Notes: generated by a model from the letters alone, not told the origin. A DNA stretch of 64,000 nt from Cunninghamia lanceolata (GCA_027924645.1 BSBN01000047.1:558001-622000), one strand, 5' to 3'. Positions 24,780-37,749 are shown, counted from the stretch's first letter. Translations and numbers: made by a program.

Positions 24780-27700
24780 ATGACATATACTTTGTTTGGA
24801 GTCCCTATATCTATTTTGATTGATACAGGAGCCACTAAAAATTTTGTTTCTCCTAGAATTTTGAATAAGTTTTCTAGAAAAGCTAGTTACATGTCTAAAC
24901 CTTGGTCATTAGAATATGCTAACCAATCTAAGGCTCAGGTAGAGCAATGTTTGTTTGAAGCCAAGATTGATCTCCCTAGTTTCTCAACTGAAGTAAACCT
25001 ATATGTAGCTCCCTTAGGTTCCTATGATGTAATCCTAGGAATGAGTTGGTTGTGGAAGCATAGAGCTAAGGTAGATTGTTTTTCAAAAATAGTTGAATGC
25101 TTAGATGATTTACAAAATTAGACCTAATTACAAGGGATTCAAAGAGAAGTTAAAATCAGACCTATCTCTACCAAGAAATTGAAAAGGGCTAGAAGGAAGG
25201 GTTGTCAGTTGTTTGTAGTCAAAATGGAACAAGTGGAGGAAGGGTTAGAAAACCCTAGTTCATCTTTTGGAGAAAAGTATCCTTTTCTTCAGGAGTTTCA
25301 GGATGTGTTCCCAGAAGAACTTCCAGGATTGCCTCCCAAGATGGTTTTTGATTTTGTAATTGATATTAAACTAGGATCTCAGCCTATATCAAAAGCACCC
25401 TACCATATGACAACTATGGAGTTAATGGAATTAAAAGCACAATTACAAGAATTGTTGGAAAAAGGTTTGATTAGACCCAATGTTTCACCTTGGGGTGCTT
25501 CGGTTATTTTTGTCAAGAAGAAGGATGGTACCCTTCGGTTATGCATAGATTATCGAGTGCTTAATAAAGCAATGGTAAAGAACAAATATCCTTTGCCACG
25601 TATTGATGATCTTTTTTATCAGATGTGAGGAGCTTCTATGTTTTCAAAGATTGATTTGCGATCAGGATATCATCAGTCAAGACTGAAAGATGAGGATATT
25701 CATAAGACAGTTTTTAGAACCAGATATGGACACTATGAGTTCACAGTATTTCCATTTGGTTTGATGAATGCAACTATTTCATTCATGAATCTCATGAATA
25801 GTGTATTCAGAGATTGTTTGGACAAGTTTGTTCTAGTCTTTCTGGATGATATACTCATTTACTCAAAGAATGAAGAAGAACATCAACGACATTTGCAAAT
25901 AGTTTTGCAACAGTTAAGAGAACATAAGTTATATGGAAAACTGTCTAAGTATACATTCTTCTAGAAGGAGATCCAATACCTAGGGCATATTATTTATGCT
26001 AATAGAATATATGTTGATCCTAAAAAAATCACAGCTATTCTGGATTGGCATGTACCCACAAATGTGCATGAGGTGCGTAGTTTCATGGGCCTGGCTGGCT
26101 ACTATAGGAAGTTTGTTTTAAATTTCTCCAGTATTTCTAGTCCAATCACTTCCCTACAAAGGAAAGGAAAGAGATTTGAATGGACAGACAAATGTCAGGA
26201 TGCATTTGATCTCTTAAAGGAAAAGTTAACTTCTCCAATTTTGAAAGTTCCTGACTCTGAAGGACAATTTGAGGTAATTACAGATGCCTTGGGAGAAGGA
26301 TTAGGAGGAGTACCTATACAAGATGGGAGAGTTATAGCATATGAGTCAAGGAAATTGAAATCCTATGTGAAAAATTATGCACCACATGATCTGGAATTGG
26401 CAGTAATAACTCATGCCTTGTAGATGTGGAGACACTATTTGTTGGGGAAGACTTTTGTACTTAAGTCAGACCATCAAAGTCTTAAGTGTATTTTCTCTCA
26501 ATCGCATCTAAATGCTCAACAAAAGAGATGGTTAGAATTGATATTTGACTATGACTTTGAGATAAAATACATCAAGGGAAAAGAGAATAGAGTGGCTAAT
26601 GCTTTGAGTCATAGAAGACATAGCTTCTATTATTTTTCAAAGATTTGGTGTTACAAAATTTGTCTGGTGATGAGTATTATGAGCAAGTTAAGAAGGCTCT
26701 AGAAGATAATCCTAGAGATCCAAGGTATGATGAGTTTTTGTTTGATTCAGGTGGACTATTGAGGTATAAAGGTAGAATGTATGTTCCTAATTCAGCTGGA
26801 TTAAGGGATCTAGTATGGAAAGAAGTTTATACTGCACCATATTCTGGGCATCCAGGAGTGACCAAACTTCTAGCAGATGTTAAACCTCTTTATTTATGGA
26901 AAGGAATGAAGAATGATGCTGCAAGATATGTAGCAAGCTGTTTAGAATGTCAGAGGGTAAAAGCAGAGCATCAACACCCTATAGGATTGTTGTACCCGCA
27001 TGATGTGCTAGAATGGAAATGGCAAGTTATTAGTATGGATTTTGTTCAAAGTCTTCCTATGTCAAGGAATAGACATGATGCCATTTTAGTTGTGGTTGAT
27101 AAACTCACAAAGGTAGCACATTTTATACTAGGGAATTTGACTGATGGAGCACATGTGTTAGCTCACAAAATTGTGGAAGAGGTTTAGATTACATGGCTTC
27201 CCTAAAAAGATTATCTCGGATAGAGATGCGTGCATAACATCAAGGTTTTGGCAAACTTTGTTTTCTGCACTAGGGACTAAACTCAATGTGAGTACAGCTT
27301 ATCATCCTAAAACTAATGGGCAAACTGAGAGAGTTAACCAGGTCCTAGAAGACTTGTTGTGAATGTATTGCATGGATCAGCAGTATAAGTGGGAGTAATA
27401 CTTACCACTTGTGGAATTTGCTTACAACAATTCCTATCATTCTACTATTAAGATGGCACCATTTGAAGCATTGTATGGAAGAAGATGTCAAACTCCTATA
27501 AGCTGGGATAAGCTAGAAGATAGTATTAGCATCAGACCAAAAATGCTAGCTAAAATGGAAGAGAAAGTTAAGCTGATTAGAAAAAGATTGGCAGAAGCCA
27601 ATGATAGGCAAAAGAGCTATGCGGATGCCAAGCGTGTGCCGAGACAATTCTTTATAGGAGAGAATGTTCTCTTAAGAGTCAAACCTCAAAAAAATTCTAT

Positions 27701-28085
27701 TAAGTTTGGAAAGTCTTCTAAGCCAGCTCCTCGTTATGTGGGACCCTTTGAAGTACTCGAAGTGGTCAATCCAGTTGCCTACAAAATTGCTCTACCACCA
27801 GCCTTGTCTAGAATGCACAATGTTTTTCATGTGTCTTATTTGAAGAAATATATTGCAGGTGATAATCATATTTTGAATTGGAATTCTTTACAGATGCAAG
27901 ACCTAGGGGTGTTCATGATCGAGCCACTCAAGGTGTTAGAAATGCGCAAGCTCCGCTTGCGTAATAGAGAGGTCTTGCAGTGCAAGGTCCAATGGGACCA
28001 ATATGCTGAGGAAAATGCTACATGGGAGGATTACCATGAATTTTATCAAAAGTTTCCTCATTTATTTAATGTTGTTACTAGTTGA
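24780..28085 (+). pseudogene. Gypsy pol (protease, RT, RNase H, integrase, chromodomain-like tail)
   Basis: Protease: ILIDTGATKNFVSP (active DTG) near 24825. Reverse transcriptase 25270-25970: [32 protein letters not shown], then [16 protein letters not shown] (FLDD in place of YVDD), then YLGHII. RNase [15 protein letters not shown] and LKSDHQSLKCIF. Integrase from about 26830: HPGVTKLLADVK, the CLECQ zinc pair, ISMDFVQSLPMSRNRHD, FPKKIISDRDACITSRFWQT, YHPKTNGQTERVNQ. The C-terminal part 27411-28085 has PRYVGPFEVLEVV and VLQCKVQWDQYAEENATWED. Stops at about 25119, 25626, 25962, 26421, 27187 and 27360, and a frameshift near 26640, show it is inactive. Confidence 0.93.
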
Positions 28086-28146
28086 AAACAATGAACTTAT
28101 TTTAGTCACATTTTGATACTTTATATCATCGAGGATGATGAATCTT

Positions 28147-28159
28147 TAGGGGAAGGATA
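28147..28159 (+). promoter_or_regulatory. Gypsy polypurine tract
   Basis: AGGGGAAGGATA lies directly before the 3' LTR, the usual primer site for plus-strand DNA synthesis. Confidence 0.75.
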
Positions 28160-31100
28160 TGTTACATCCCCAATTTTTTTCTTGCTAAACTTTTTAATTT
28201 TACTTGGACATAAGTAAATATATTATGATGTTTAGATTACTGTCAAAGAATGATAAAGATTATATTGAATGTCATAAATAGAATTATGGAAATGAATATT
28301 TTATTGTTGATTTAATATTGCATTATGAGATTTGATTTATTATTTGAATAATAATGCACTGATCATAATTTGTTGGTTACAAGTTTGATATAGGATTACA
28401 GGTTGTTAGATGACTCTCAAAGAAAACAGAGAGAGTATCTTTCGAGGAGAGAGATATAGACCTCGGGTTACAAGTGATGATTTGCCAAATGAGTATTAGT
28501 GTTTAACGAAAAACGTGAACCAGTGTCGTAAGAGGTAAGTTTTGTCTTATCAGTTTACTTTTGAACCTAATTGATAGGTAGTCGATATCTTTCAAATCTT
28601 TTCAAATCATTGTGTGTCAACATAGTCGTTTATAATGTAAATGACATCATCTGAGTAAGAATTATGACCATTTACGTTTAACGCAAATGTTATGATGTTA
28701 TTGTCATAAAATGGTGGTGTTATTATTATTAAGTCACTTAGTGTTTTTATTGTCAACATCTAACATCAAATGTCAATCTCGTCAAGTCGACGTGATTTTA
28801 ACGAAGGATTGTGATGGGGAGGTAAACTCAACCCATTCACATTATCCATAAACCTTTGTTTTATTACTATTATTTTTATTGATCAAATCATAACTATCTA
28901 ATAGAGATGATGTTATGTAAGCAGTATTTGATATAAACAAATAAGTATTTATATATTCATCGAATGAGGATAATACCTCATGATAATTATTAAAGCTTAC
29001 TCTTGAGTAGCCGTAGGCATAAAATATGGAGTGCCTTCATTTCAAATGCATGATGGATTAAATCTTCCCTAGCTGACCATTGATTGCTCCAAGTAAGTTA
29101 ATGTATTGGCGGCCTCTTAGAAGAGAAGTGGCGAATAACTCAACTGTATTCGTTGATTCCACAAATGATGTTCAAATCATCAACATATGTTGATGTTTAC
29201 ATGTTTTTAGCTAGCGGTTGGAGTTGCACTAGAAAGTAAAATAGTTGGAATTAAATGAGTTTTCCAACTGCCCAAAATGGGATCACATAGAGGGGATGAC
29301 TCATTATGAGTCATGTTGAACCCTTAAAGCCACAATTTAGGCTAAATCATGGGAGCTTTGGGAGTAGATTATCATTGCAAAAATATTATCATTGGGAAGG
29401 GAGACATAGAACAGAGAGTTCACAGTGAGTGTGAGGGATAAGGTCGTGGTTGGCTTCATAAAGGCCACAGAGACACCATTGTCCACAATACTTCTCAGTA
29501 AACCATCGCTACAGGTAATAATCATGTGTTTTATGCATTAAAAAGCCAATTAGCAATAGCAAGTTTGTTTTGTCTATTGTATCGACTATATAGGTAAATG
29601 TTTATGCCTGCATAGTATTCATTAAGCTCATTTTAATTGGTCAAAACAATAGAGGAGTGGACTGTGTCGAATAGTATATAGAGACATTGTAAAACTATTT
29701 TAGTAAAAATCACAGAGCGTCGACTTGGTTGTGAAGGTCGATGCAAGCTAGGTCATAAAAATCTATCTCATGATCATACAATGCCGACCCCATACATTTG
29801 TATTAAGACTATTATAATTGTCAAAACTATAGAATGAAGAACCAAATGACTTCTATTATCACATATTAGAAGAAGGATAATGTAGTTATCAAGTCATGAA
29901 AACCAGTCGCCTCTATGAGTGAGTTTCAAATGAGGATAGTCGACGTCATAGATATAAGTTAACTATGAAATAAGAGTTCTATTGAATTAGTTAAAATGAT
30001 ATAGGATAAGAAAACTTACTAGTTATGAGTAATATGGGTGTAAGTTTCAAACGTTGATATTATCATTTCTTAAACCATTTTTAGTATTCTATAGTAACTA
30101 TGGTAAAACCTATCGAGTGGTAGAAGACTAAGGTTAGCTTGAAAATGGGATAAATATCAAAGGACTATTTTTTATGTCTATTCTAGCAATCTTGATGAGT
30201 ATAGCTTTATAGTAAAACCATTATGTTGAAATAGACTATGTCTATATTGAAATGACTTTGTATAAAATCATATATGAGTATATATGTAGTGATGGTTAAT
30301 GACATCACGTAAAGCTAAATTGAAATGTATTCTTTTTCCTTTTGAATGGGAGTTATTATCTTTACAAGAACTATAGTATTCCTAAACATGGTTGAGTTAA
30401 ACCAAAGGTCAAGTATGAACCTAGGTCTCATAGAAATGAGATATGTTTATATTGAAATATCATATTGTCCAAGGGTTAATAGGAAAACCCTAGAGTCAAT
30501 TGTGAATCAAATAAATAGTTGTCATATAGACTTATTTAAGTCAAGAAAACTATTATCATGACAGGATCATTAAACTATTTATGTAAACATAGTTGTTGAG
30601 GATAAACTACGAGAATATGACAATATCCAAGTCAAGTAGGGGTGGGTGAACACTACGACCACGTTCATTATGAACGTTATTGATATTAAAACTTTGGCCA
30701 AAGTAATGCATTTGTTTTCTGCATGCATTATCGGTTCACTATATCCGGATTACACAACCTACCTGAAATCATACTTAGTTAGAGGGTATCTAGGGTTGTA
30801 TGGTTGATAGAGTTGTATAGGATACAACTCTATGTACTTGGGAAAGGTAAATTACCACTGGTCACCTAAGGTCTATATCCCTCGTGAAGGGTAGGGCCAC
30901 TTTCTATGTGGAAGATGTGTGGGAGACCGTTGGTCTGTGGATGGAGGTAAATCACTGGAAAGATACTCTCTCCAAGAAGGAAACATGCCAAGACTTGTGA
31001 TAAAGATGTCAGATATTTAGATGCAATAATTATTCCAAAATTTGTATATGTAATTGATTTATATTTGTAAACATTGTAATTGAGAAAGACAATATGGTTT

Positions 31101-31252
31101 ATTGTATTTTGTAAAGAGAAATCTTGTAATTGTAGTTACTTGATTATATGTTAAATAAAAAGAAAAATTTTCTCTATCTCATTTTTTACCTTGTTGATTT
31201 ACTCTATGGTAAATTTTTGGTTTTACTATATTTTTAGAACATGGATGTTACA
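28160..31252 (+). repeat. Gypsy 3' LTR (3,093 bp)
   Basis: Mate of 19847-22960. It ends TGTTACA, followed by GACTT. Confidence 0.93.
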
Positions 31253-32100
31253 GACTTCTTCGACCACCACGCCATGTTTTGCGTCTTGCATTGGTAGCTA
31301 CGATACCAAGATAGAATACGATGTGGTTTCAAGGGAAGTCTGAATGATAGATGCTAGAAAAATGTTTATGAATAGGTTGAAGGAATCATGCCTTCAACGG
31401 TTCAAAGACCATCTACATTTGCCATTCTCAAAGATACCCATGCACTACAAAAAGCAGTTATCCAAGACATGGAGACTGAATTTGGCACAGGTTGGTCTGT
31501 AAAGAAGATAAAGCTATGAATGTCTCAAAACTACAAGAGATTTCAGTGCAACTAAACAAAGAAGATAAAAAATCTCCCTCTTGAGCTAAGGCTCAAAAAA
31601 AGTCCAATTGATGTAAGTTTGACAGTATGGAAAGAGCTTGTAAAACCATATGAGAAGTCCGATGCATGGAGGAAGTCCGGTGAGGAGAGTACGCAGGTAT
31701 TTGAATTTTCTCATAAGATTATATCAAATTTATTAAACATTTTTTAAATTTTATTTGTGCATAGTTAAATTGAATTAGTATATGTTTCAGGACAAGGCCT
31801 CTAAGGCTAGGCTTGACAAACTTCGTGCGACGCATCACAACGGCCAGAAATGTTTACAAGCCTTGATTTGTACATTTGTAAGTATATTTAATAAGTTAAA
31901 TGATATATTTTTTTATTTCCTAGGGAAAAGTAAATGATTGCATATTAATTAGTTTAACTAGTCCATGTGCCATGTTTTGACAGGAGGAGAAATATGGTTG
32001 GCATCCAAGCCAATTTGAAAAGGAAATGTTACAAAGTAAAAAGTGGATTGATTTTTTAATCTGGATGGAGAACGAGGCATCAATAGTTGACTTTCAATAA
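31253..32100 (+). pseudogene. TNPA-like second CACTA gene, 3' exons
   Basis: Continues 19552-19846 after the gypsy insertion (the GACTT copy is at 31253-31257). Exons: 31253-31696, 31791-31877 and 31984-32100, with introns bounded by GT..AG (acceptors tatgtttcag and ttttgacag) that keep the phase. Reading: VIQDMETEFGTGWSVKKIKL, SPIDVSLTVWKELVKPYEKS, DAWRKSGEESTQ, DKASKARLDKLRATHHNGQK, then EEKYGWHPSQFEKEM and a stop TAA at 32098-32100. The WxxLVxxY...S...R...H..G layout resembles the Ptta/En/Spm-type (Transposase_24) proteins that bind subterminal repeats. Several stops and a frameshift lie in the first of these exons. The family assignment is an inference. Confidence 0.55.
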
Positions 32101-32850
32101 CTTAGTTGGATATTGTTGTGTTAATATATCAATTTGCATTTCTTGTGTTGAGTTCTTTATTGATGCGTAGGATGAGTTCTAAAGTGCTTCTCTGTTGGCC
32201 CTAGATCCCACTTAATTGTCCCATTATTTGTAGTCCTGGACATGTGCACATGTCCTCCTAGTTACCTTATTGCAGTGTTGAGATTTGAACTTCAGTCACT
32301 CTCATTATGAATGCACCTTTTTACCTTTACAGAACAATCCTTGGAAATTTTTCACAATAATTTTAATCCACAAAGCTCGACAACTGTAAGGGCAATCACT
32401 TATATACAAACGTGAGTTATGTGAACAGGCCACTGAATCATCCACACATTTGTTTATATTGAATTAATGTATAGACAATAGATCCTTTATTAAATCATTA
32501 GGTGCTGATAGAACTTATGAAAATGATAAGTCCCTTATCAAAGGCACATCATTGAATATTCCAACAATTGCAACAATGTAGGGCAATCCTCTATCTTGTG
32601 ATCAACATCATAATAAGTATACATTGGAAACTTTATGCAACTACGCGAGGTATGCCCAGGTTCTCCACACTAGTAGCAATAGATTCCTCTATTGCATACT
32701 CTACCATGGCCTCCTTGATTTCCTCCATGCTCCATATATTATGGCTTCTAATAGCACAACACCATCTATTGTGGTTGTGACTGGGGTTGTGTGGTTGTGT
32801 TTAATTTTGTTTTCCTCTTGCCTTGTGGAGGACTTGTACTACTTTGCAGG
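32101..32850. other. No recognisable feature
   Basis: Open frames at 32568-32780 and 32624-32926 on the plus strand are shadows or chance frames. Confidence 0.35.
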
Positions 32851-32859
32851 TGGTAATGT

Positions 32860-33690
32860 CATGGGTGGATGTCTGACAAAACTTGCACTAGTAATTGATA
32901 GCAACATCCTTTCACTTTTGCAGTAGTGTACAATTTCATGAGTCTCATGACATATGGTGCAATTAAGTATGTGTTGAGCAAGAGGGAACTATGTGGAATT
33001 AATAGCTTGAGCTCCCACCACTAGATAGTTTGTAGTTGTATGCCCCTTAGTGTGGCACGTTGTTCATCATAAACCACATTGATTAAGAGTTTCACTTGCA
33101 AGTTGTGCTATTTGCATGACCATTTTTCCATTTGCTCTTTTAGGCATGTAGTAGAATCATATGTTGGGGGCTCCCCTAATTCTTATAATCTCAACACAAC
33201 TTTTAAGGCAACTTTTTAATTAGGGAGAGTGAGCTAAACTAGTTCATGTTCGATATGTGCAATTAGCCTACCAATAAATTATTCCTTCTAAATTTCAACA
33301 TTTTATAGTTGGGTCAATCTTTAACACCAATTCCTTAGAGAGTTGATCATACCTACACACAATCTCTCCTGATTGTTGTTGTATTTCCTTTAATGCCACA
33401 ATGTTACAATGCACTATCTTAGGGCAATTAAAATTGGGAAGGAAATCTCTTAGTAGTTTACTAAGATCATTCTTGGTGCCATTAGGATCATAATGAGTAT
33501 ACTATTCTTGTGCTTGCTTACAAAAAGTGGTTGCAATTAACCTAATCTTGTGGTCATTATCCATAACATTTTGTGTGTACCATGCTATCTCATATGCTTA
33601 AGTTTGACGGGCTAATAATGAACATCAAACCATTATTTGCCTACCTCCTTCTTATGACTGATCCCATTTTGGATTCCTTATGAAGTCAAG
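32860..33690 (-). pseudogene. Retrotransposon gag fragment with zinc knuckle relic
   Basis: The minus strand reads AWYTQNVMDNDHKIRLIATT, FCKQAQE, stop, YTHYDPNGTKNDLSKLLRDF, IVALKEIQQQSGEIVCRYDQ, LSKELVLKIDPTIK, then many stops and a cysteine/histidine cluster CTICHETHEIVHYC near 32960. This is the order of an LTR-retrotransposon gag domain followed by its zinc knuckle. No LTRs or pol are attached. It is an old fragment inside the CACTA right arm. Confidence 0.55.
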
Positions 33691-34599
33691 GTGATTTTAA
33701 GGAAGATCAAAGTTGCACTCCAAGTAGATGTGTGGATAAAGAAGGGCTTAGCAGATTATGGAAACCTTTAGATTTTGTGATTTTTGTTTTTTTCATTTCA
33801 AAACTATTTGTTTTCTTTCTTTTCTAATGAACATTTATTCAAAAGCCCTTTTCTACACCCAAATCTTCAATTTTAAACTCACTTGCATGGAAGATGCATT
33901 AAAGGTATCAATTATATATGTTCCATGATTTCAATCCATTATTTTGTGGTTCTCAGTATGACAGAAAGAAGGATGTTGTTGCTTCTTAGACTTGTTGTAC
34001 ACCTTGCACTAGGTCCATAGGCTGGTGGAATGGTATTCGAGGACACAATGGCTCTCATATTAGATTTTTTTGCAAGGAATCAATTTAAAATGATCTGAGG
34101 CCTAGTTTTCATTCCAACCTAGGATTCCATCACAATAATGTCATATTACAATCTTTAGATATGTGTATAGTTTATGTGCATGGTAGAAACCATTTAGTAA
34201 TAATTCATCACACACCACACTGTACCTAAGATGTGTGAATGCCCTAAAACTATACAGGTTCAGTCTAAACGCTATCATAAGATCATGCTTGATAAGATCA
34301 TGGATACATCATAGTTTAGGTGTGGGTAGGAATTCCTTAGGGTAGGTAGGACTTCATTAGTGTAGCCCTAACTATGCATTGTAGTAGAATCATTATATTG
34401 GCCATTCCAAGTTCGGACTAGCAGGGACAATGGAGTTTCAAGACCCTTGCCAGCCAAGGGAAGGTTGATATAAGAATTTTGAGGGACCTAGGGTAGTGAC
34501 AATCATATAAGACTGGGTTTGTGTTATGTTTGGAACCCATAAAGTCTTGAGGTATTCTTAGAGGGGTGATATGTGACTAGGGTATGGAGGCTAGGACTT

Positions 34600-36090
34600 C
34601 GTATGTAATCTTAATCCCTCCTTTTGGATTTGTTGGAAGCCTTCTTCACTGATACATAAGGACTGTCAAGACTCCTATGATAGTGCATTAGAGAGGCATT
34701 GAAATCACAAAGGAGATAAATGTTATTAGGAGATCACCCATTGGAGAAGAGATTGTCATAAAGAGCATGACAGTGTTACCTTGTCATAGTGACAAAGGGG
34801 ATAGTCTTTGTGGTGGTAATTATAGTCACTAAGTTTACATCCACCTTCCTAGGGTCTGCAGAAATGCCTGAAGTTGAATATGCATATTTTAAAGATCTTT
34901 CCTTGAATATTTTCCATGCTTTTACCCCCAATGATCCAAAGATTGAATATAAAGGTGTGGAAATTATTGACTAACCTTACTATTGTCACAATCAATTTGC
35001 TAACATGCAAGATAGTCATGAGGTTTTTCTTGTTTTATTCAAGATCTATATAATCTTCCTTACTGATAAGATGGGGGGTCTGCTATTCCCAAATTGTCTA
35101 TGACAAAATACCAATGGAGACCTCCCCAATCCTCATCTCAAGTTTCAAATGCACAATGAAACAATGGAGGACAATCATAACTGTCATAATAGTACATTAG
35201 CATTTTTTGTCTCAAGGTGGCCCTTGAGACTACCAAGGGGGTGGATATAGAGTTGGGATTATGGTTTTTGTTTAAAATCCTTGTGTCAATGACCTAATAT
35301 TTATTTGTGGCAAGGATCCCAATAGTCTAAAGATTACAAATTGTTTTTAAGAAGGGACTATCATAGTTAAGTGTGGTACAGTAATACAATTTCATCTTGG
35401 TTGAGTATTGTATAAATCTCAAGCTATTTAGAATGCATGGGGGTATTAGGGTGTGGTATCACTATATAGGTAACCATCAAGTGATTTATTCAACCCAATC
35501 TTGGCCTATATAGTACCTAGTGTGAAGAGTAAGAAAGTGTTGTCCAAGAACCTTGTTATGTCACAAATGAGGTCAGTCTTACCTATTATAACCATAGTTG
35601 GAATCCCTTGTTGTTACCATAACATATGTGACCGAAAACCATGACTCTATGAGTATGAGTTGTTTGAAACTCTTCTGAGAAGATCCCACTATGGGAATGA
35701 ATCATAATTCAGTGTTAAATAGGATTGTTGTCATTACAAAAAATCTAGGGCAGTCATTGTATCCTCTCATTGCCATCATAGAATTAATGCAACTATAGTT
35801 TTCAATACCAAAGAGATGGAATTGATAGTAACCATAAGGTTTGTGTTGACTAGTCTCAATCATCCATCCCTCGATGGTAAAAAATAATGTCCCAAAGGAG
35901 ACAGTAATGATGATACAAATGCAGACACAAAATAAGACCACTTTATATTCTTCTATTTTAGAGGACTGTCTCTACATTGTTGGTCCAGATTAAGGAAGAC
36001 ATGATTTAAGAGTTCATTGGATTTAATAGCTACAAGCCATTCATCAAATCCACATAAGGTGGCATGGTTAGGTTGTTGAATGCTTGAGCC
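34600..36090. other. GTCATA-rich region, right of gypsy
   Basis: Non-coding. Recurring gtcata/tatgac/tatcatag words (for example 34756, 34784, 35186, 35345, 35731) give the same texture as 16.9-18.5 kb. The frame at 34789-34974 has no family match. Confidence 0.4.
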
Positions 36091-36101
36091 CTCCTTTGTC
36101 A

Positions 36102-36925
36102 AATGTTGTAGTTGCAACTACCCTATTAGACATGTATGCAAAATGTGGAAGCATAGACAAGGCACATGAACTGTTTGACATAATGCCTCAAAGAAATGTG
36201 GTCTCATGGACTGCAATGACTGCAGGATATGCATAAAATGGATTTGTTGAAAAGGCTTTAGAAATTTTAAAGCAAATGTAATTTTCTGGTGTAAAGCCAA
36301 ATTCCACAACCTTTTCCAACATCCTCCCTACCTGTGTCAAAATGGGAGTTTTGGAATAGGGTATGGACATCCATCAATACATAAAGGATAGAGGAATTTT
36401 GTCAGATGTTGTAGTTGCAACTGCCCTATTAGACATGTATGCAAAATGTGGAAGCATAGACAAGGCACATGAACTGTTTGACAGAATGCCTCAAAAAAAT
36501 GTGGTCTCATGGACTACAATGACTGTAGGATATGCACAAAATATGGAATCATAGACAAAAACTATGAAATGTTTGACAGAATTCCTCAAAGAGATGTTAT
36601 CTCATGGAATGCAATGATTGCAGGATATGTACAAAATGGATTTTGCAAGGACGCTCTCAAAATCTTTGAATTAATTAAGCACTCTGGAACATATCCTAAC
36701 ATTGTAAGCTTTGCTTGTATTCTAGGTACATGCAGCCATGCAGGTTTAGTAGATGAGAGTTGTACATACTTCAATCACATTTGTAACCCTTATTGCATTA
36801 CACCTACAGTTGATCATTATGTGTGCATGGTTGACCTCCTTGCCCATTCTGGCTATCTTGAAGACACCCTAAACTTTATCTTTCTTTCTAAATCCCCAAA
36901 TTTGTCTTATTCTCGGTCACATTGA
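36102..36925 (+). pseudogene. PPR (PLS-type) protein fragment captured in the CACTA element
   Basis: Pentatricopeptide-repeat proteins bind organelle RNA. This intronless fragment starts inside a repeat (VVVATTLLDMYAKCGSIDKA, HELFDIMPQRNVVSWTAMTA) and continues ILPTCVKMGVLE, GMDIHQYIKDRGILSDVVVA, a second LLDMYAKCGSIDKAHELFDR, then in another frame NYEMFDRIPQRDVISWNAMI, FACILGTCSHAGLVDESC and VDHYVCMVDLLAHSGYLED. Stops at 36234-36236, within the KQM/FSG segment near 36279 and before GMDI near 36358, plus a frameshift near 36540, break it. About 130 bp at 36111 and 36411 are almost identical with a 303-bp offset, which is one P-L-S triplet of 101 codons. Start and C-terminal E/DYW parts are missing. 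Confidence 0.85.
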
Positions 36926-37021
36926 AGACCTGTGAGCGGGAATAGGGCTAACATTTTTTCTTTCTAAAATCAGTCGGATAACATATTGCTAACTTCATTT
37001 TTTTTTAAAACAAAATAGACC

Positions 37022-37056
37022 TTTATCTTAAGGTTACTCATGAACCTTAAGATAAA
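37022..37056. repeat. Perfect hairpin, 14-bp stem and 7-nt loop
   Basis: tttatcttaaggtt, loop actcatg, aaccttaagataaa. No following T tract and no link to a gene. Confidence 0.8.
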
Positions 37057-37486
37057 TAATTATTGAAAAAAAACCGTGCATTCCTTAATGACATGTAAGA
37101 GAATTTAATCAACTGCTACTTAAAAACTCTTTAATGTTTCTGTCTAATGCAGGCTATTATATTAATAGTGAAAAAGAACATACATGGACCAAGCAATTTG
37201 TGGCACTTAAGGTTATGTAATAGAATTTACAGTTGATAGTTAAATTGTATAACAATTTTTTTTATGATCTTTACTAACATTTATTAGAATTGTTGCATGT
37301 TTTACATCATTGGAATGACATATTAGCTGTATTTTTTAAAAAAATTTATTATGGTATGTTCACTTTGATATGATGTAATATGATTATGGTTTTGTTTCAT
37401 ATGTTGTAATATTAGATATATAACAGAAAAATAATTTATTGCATGAAATAAATAATAACTTTTCATTTTAAATGTTTTTTTTGCAG

Positions 37487-37669
37487 AACACGGGTCTTCC
37501 AGAAGATCAAGATGATCCTCATGATATAGATCTAGATTATGTTGGTTCTAGTACAGATCACATGGCAGAGGATGATGATGACGCAGATACAGAAGACACC
37601 GAGGCCAATGATGATGATGATCACGATGGTGATGATAATGATGAGGCAGTTGTTGGTAGTAGCCAGTGA
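37487..37669 (+). pseudogene. Acidic terminal exon, CACTA plus-strand gene
   Basis: After a strong acceptor (polypyrimidine run then ttgcag at 37481-37486) 60 residues are open to TGA at 37667-37669: NTGLPEDQDDPHDIDLDYVG, then an Asp-rich stretch ending EAVVGSSQ. It probably is the last exon of the plus-strand gene or of a further gene in this arm. Upstream exons were not linked. The acidic composition recalls the tail of the transposase at 9212-8994. No family is assigned. Confidence 0.4.
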
Positions 37670-37749
37670 CATTCATGATCATATAGACTACATCATGGAT
37701 CATTGTTGATATATCGTTATGATGCCTCTTTTCATGGTTACTATCATAT

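Larger units (their letters stand above)
19847..31252 (+). mobile_element. Ty3/gypsy LTR retrotransposon, chromovirus-like, 11.4 kb
   Basis: Complete structure: 3.1-kb LTRs that begin TGTTACA and end TGTTACA, a 5-bp TSD, a primer site, gag-pol in the order protease, RT, RNase H, integrase, and a purine tract before the 3' LTR. Very long LTRs, the phrase RMHNVFHVSYLKKY and a C-terminal QCKVQWDQ...ATWED chromodomain-like tail suggest the Tekay/Del branch. Many stops show it is dead. It inserted in the plus-strand gene of the CACTA transposon. Confidence 0.95.

Noticed and set aside
22051..30561. Small ORF repeated at 22051-22236 and 30346-30561 as a conserved peptide
   Set aside because: The two copies are the same place in the paired gypsy LTRs.
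36102..36925. Functional PPR gene
   Set aside because: In-frame stops, a frameshift, no start and no C-terminal domains.
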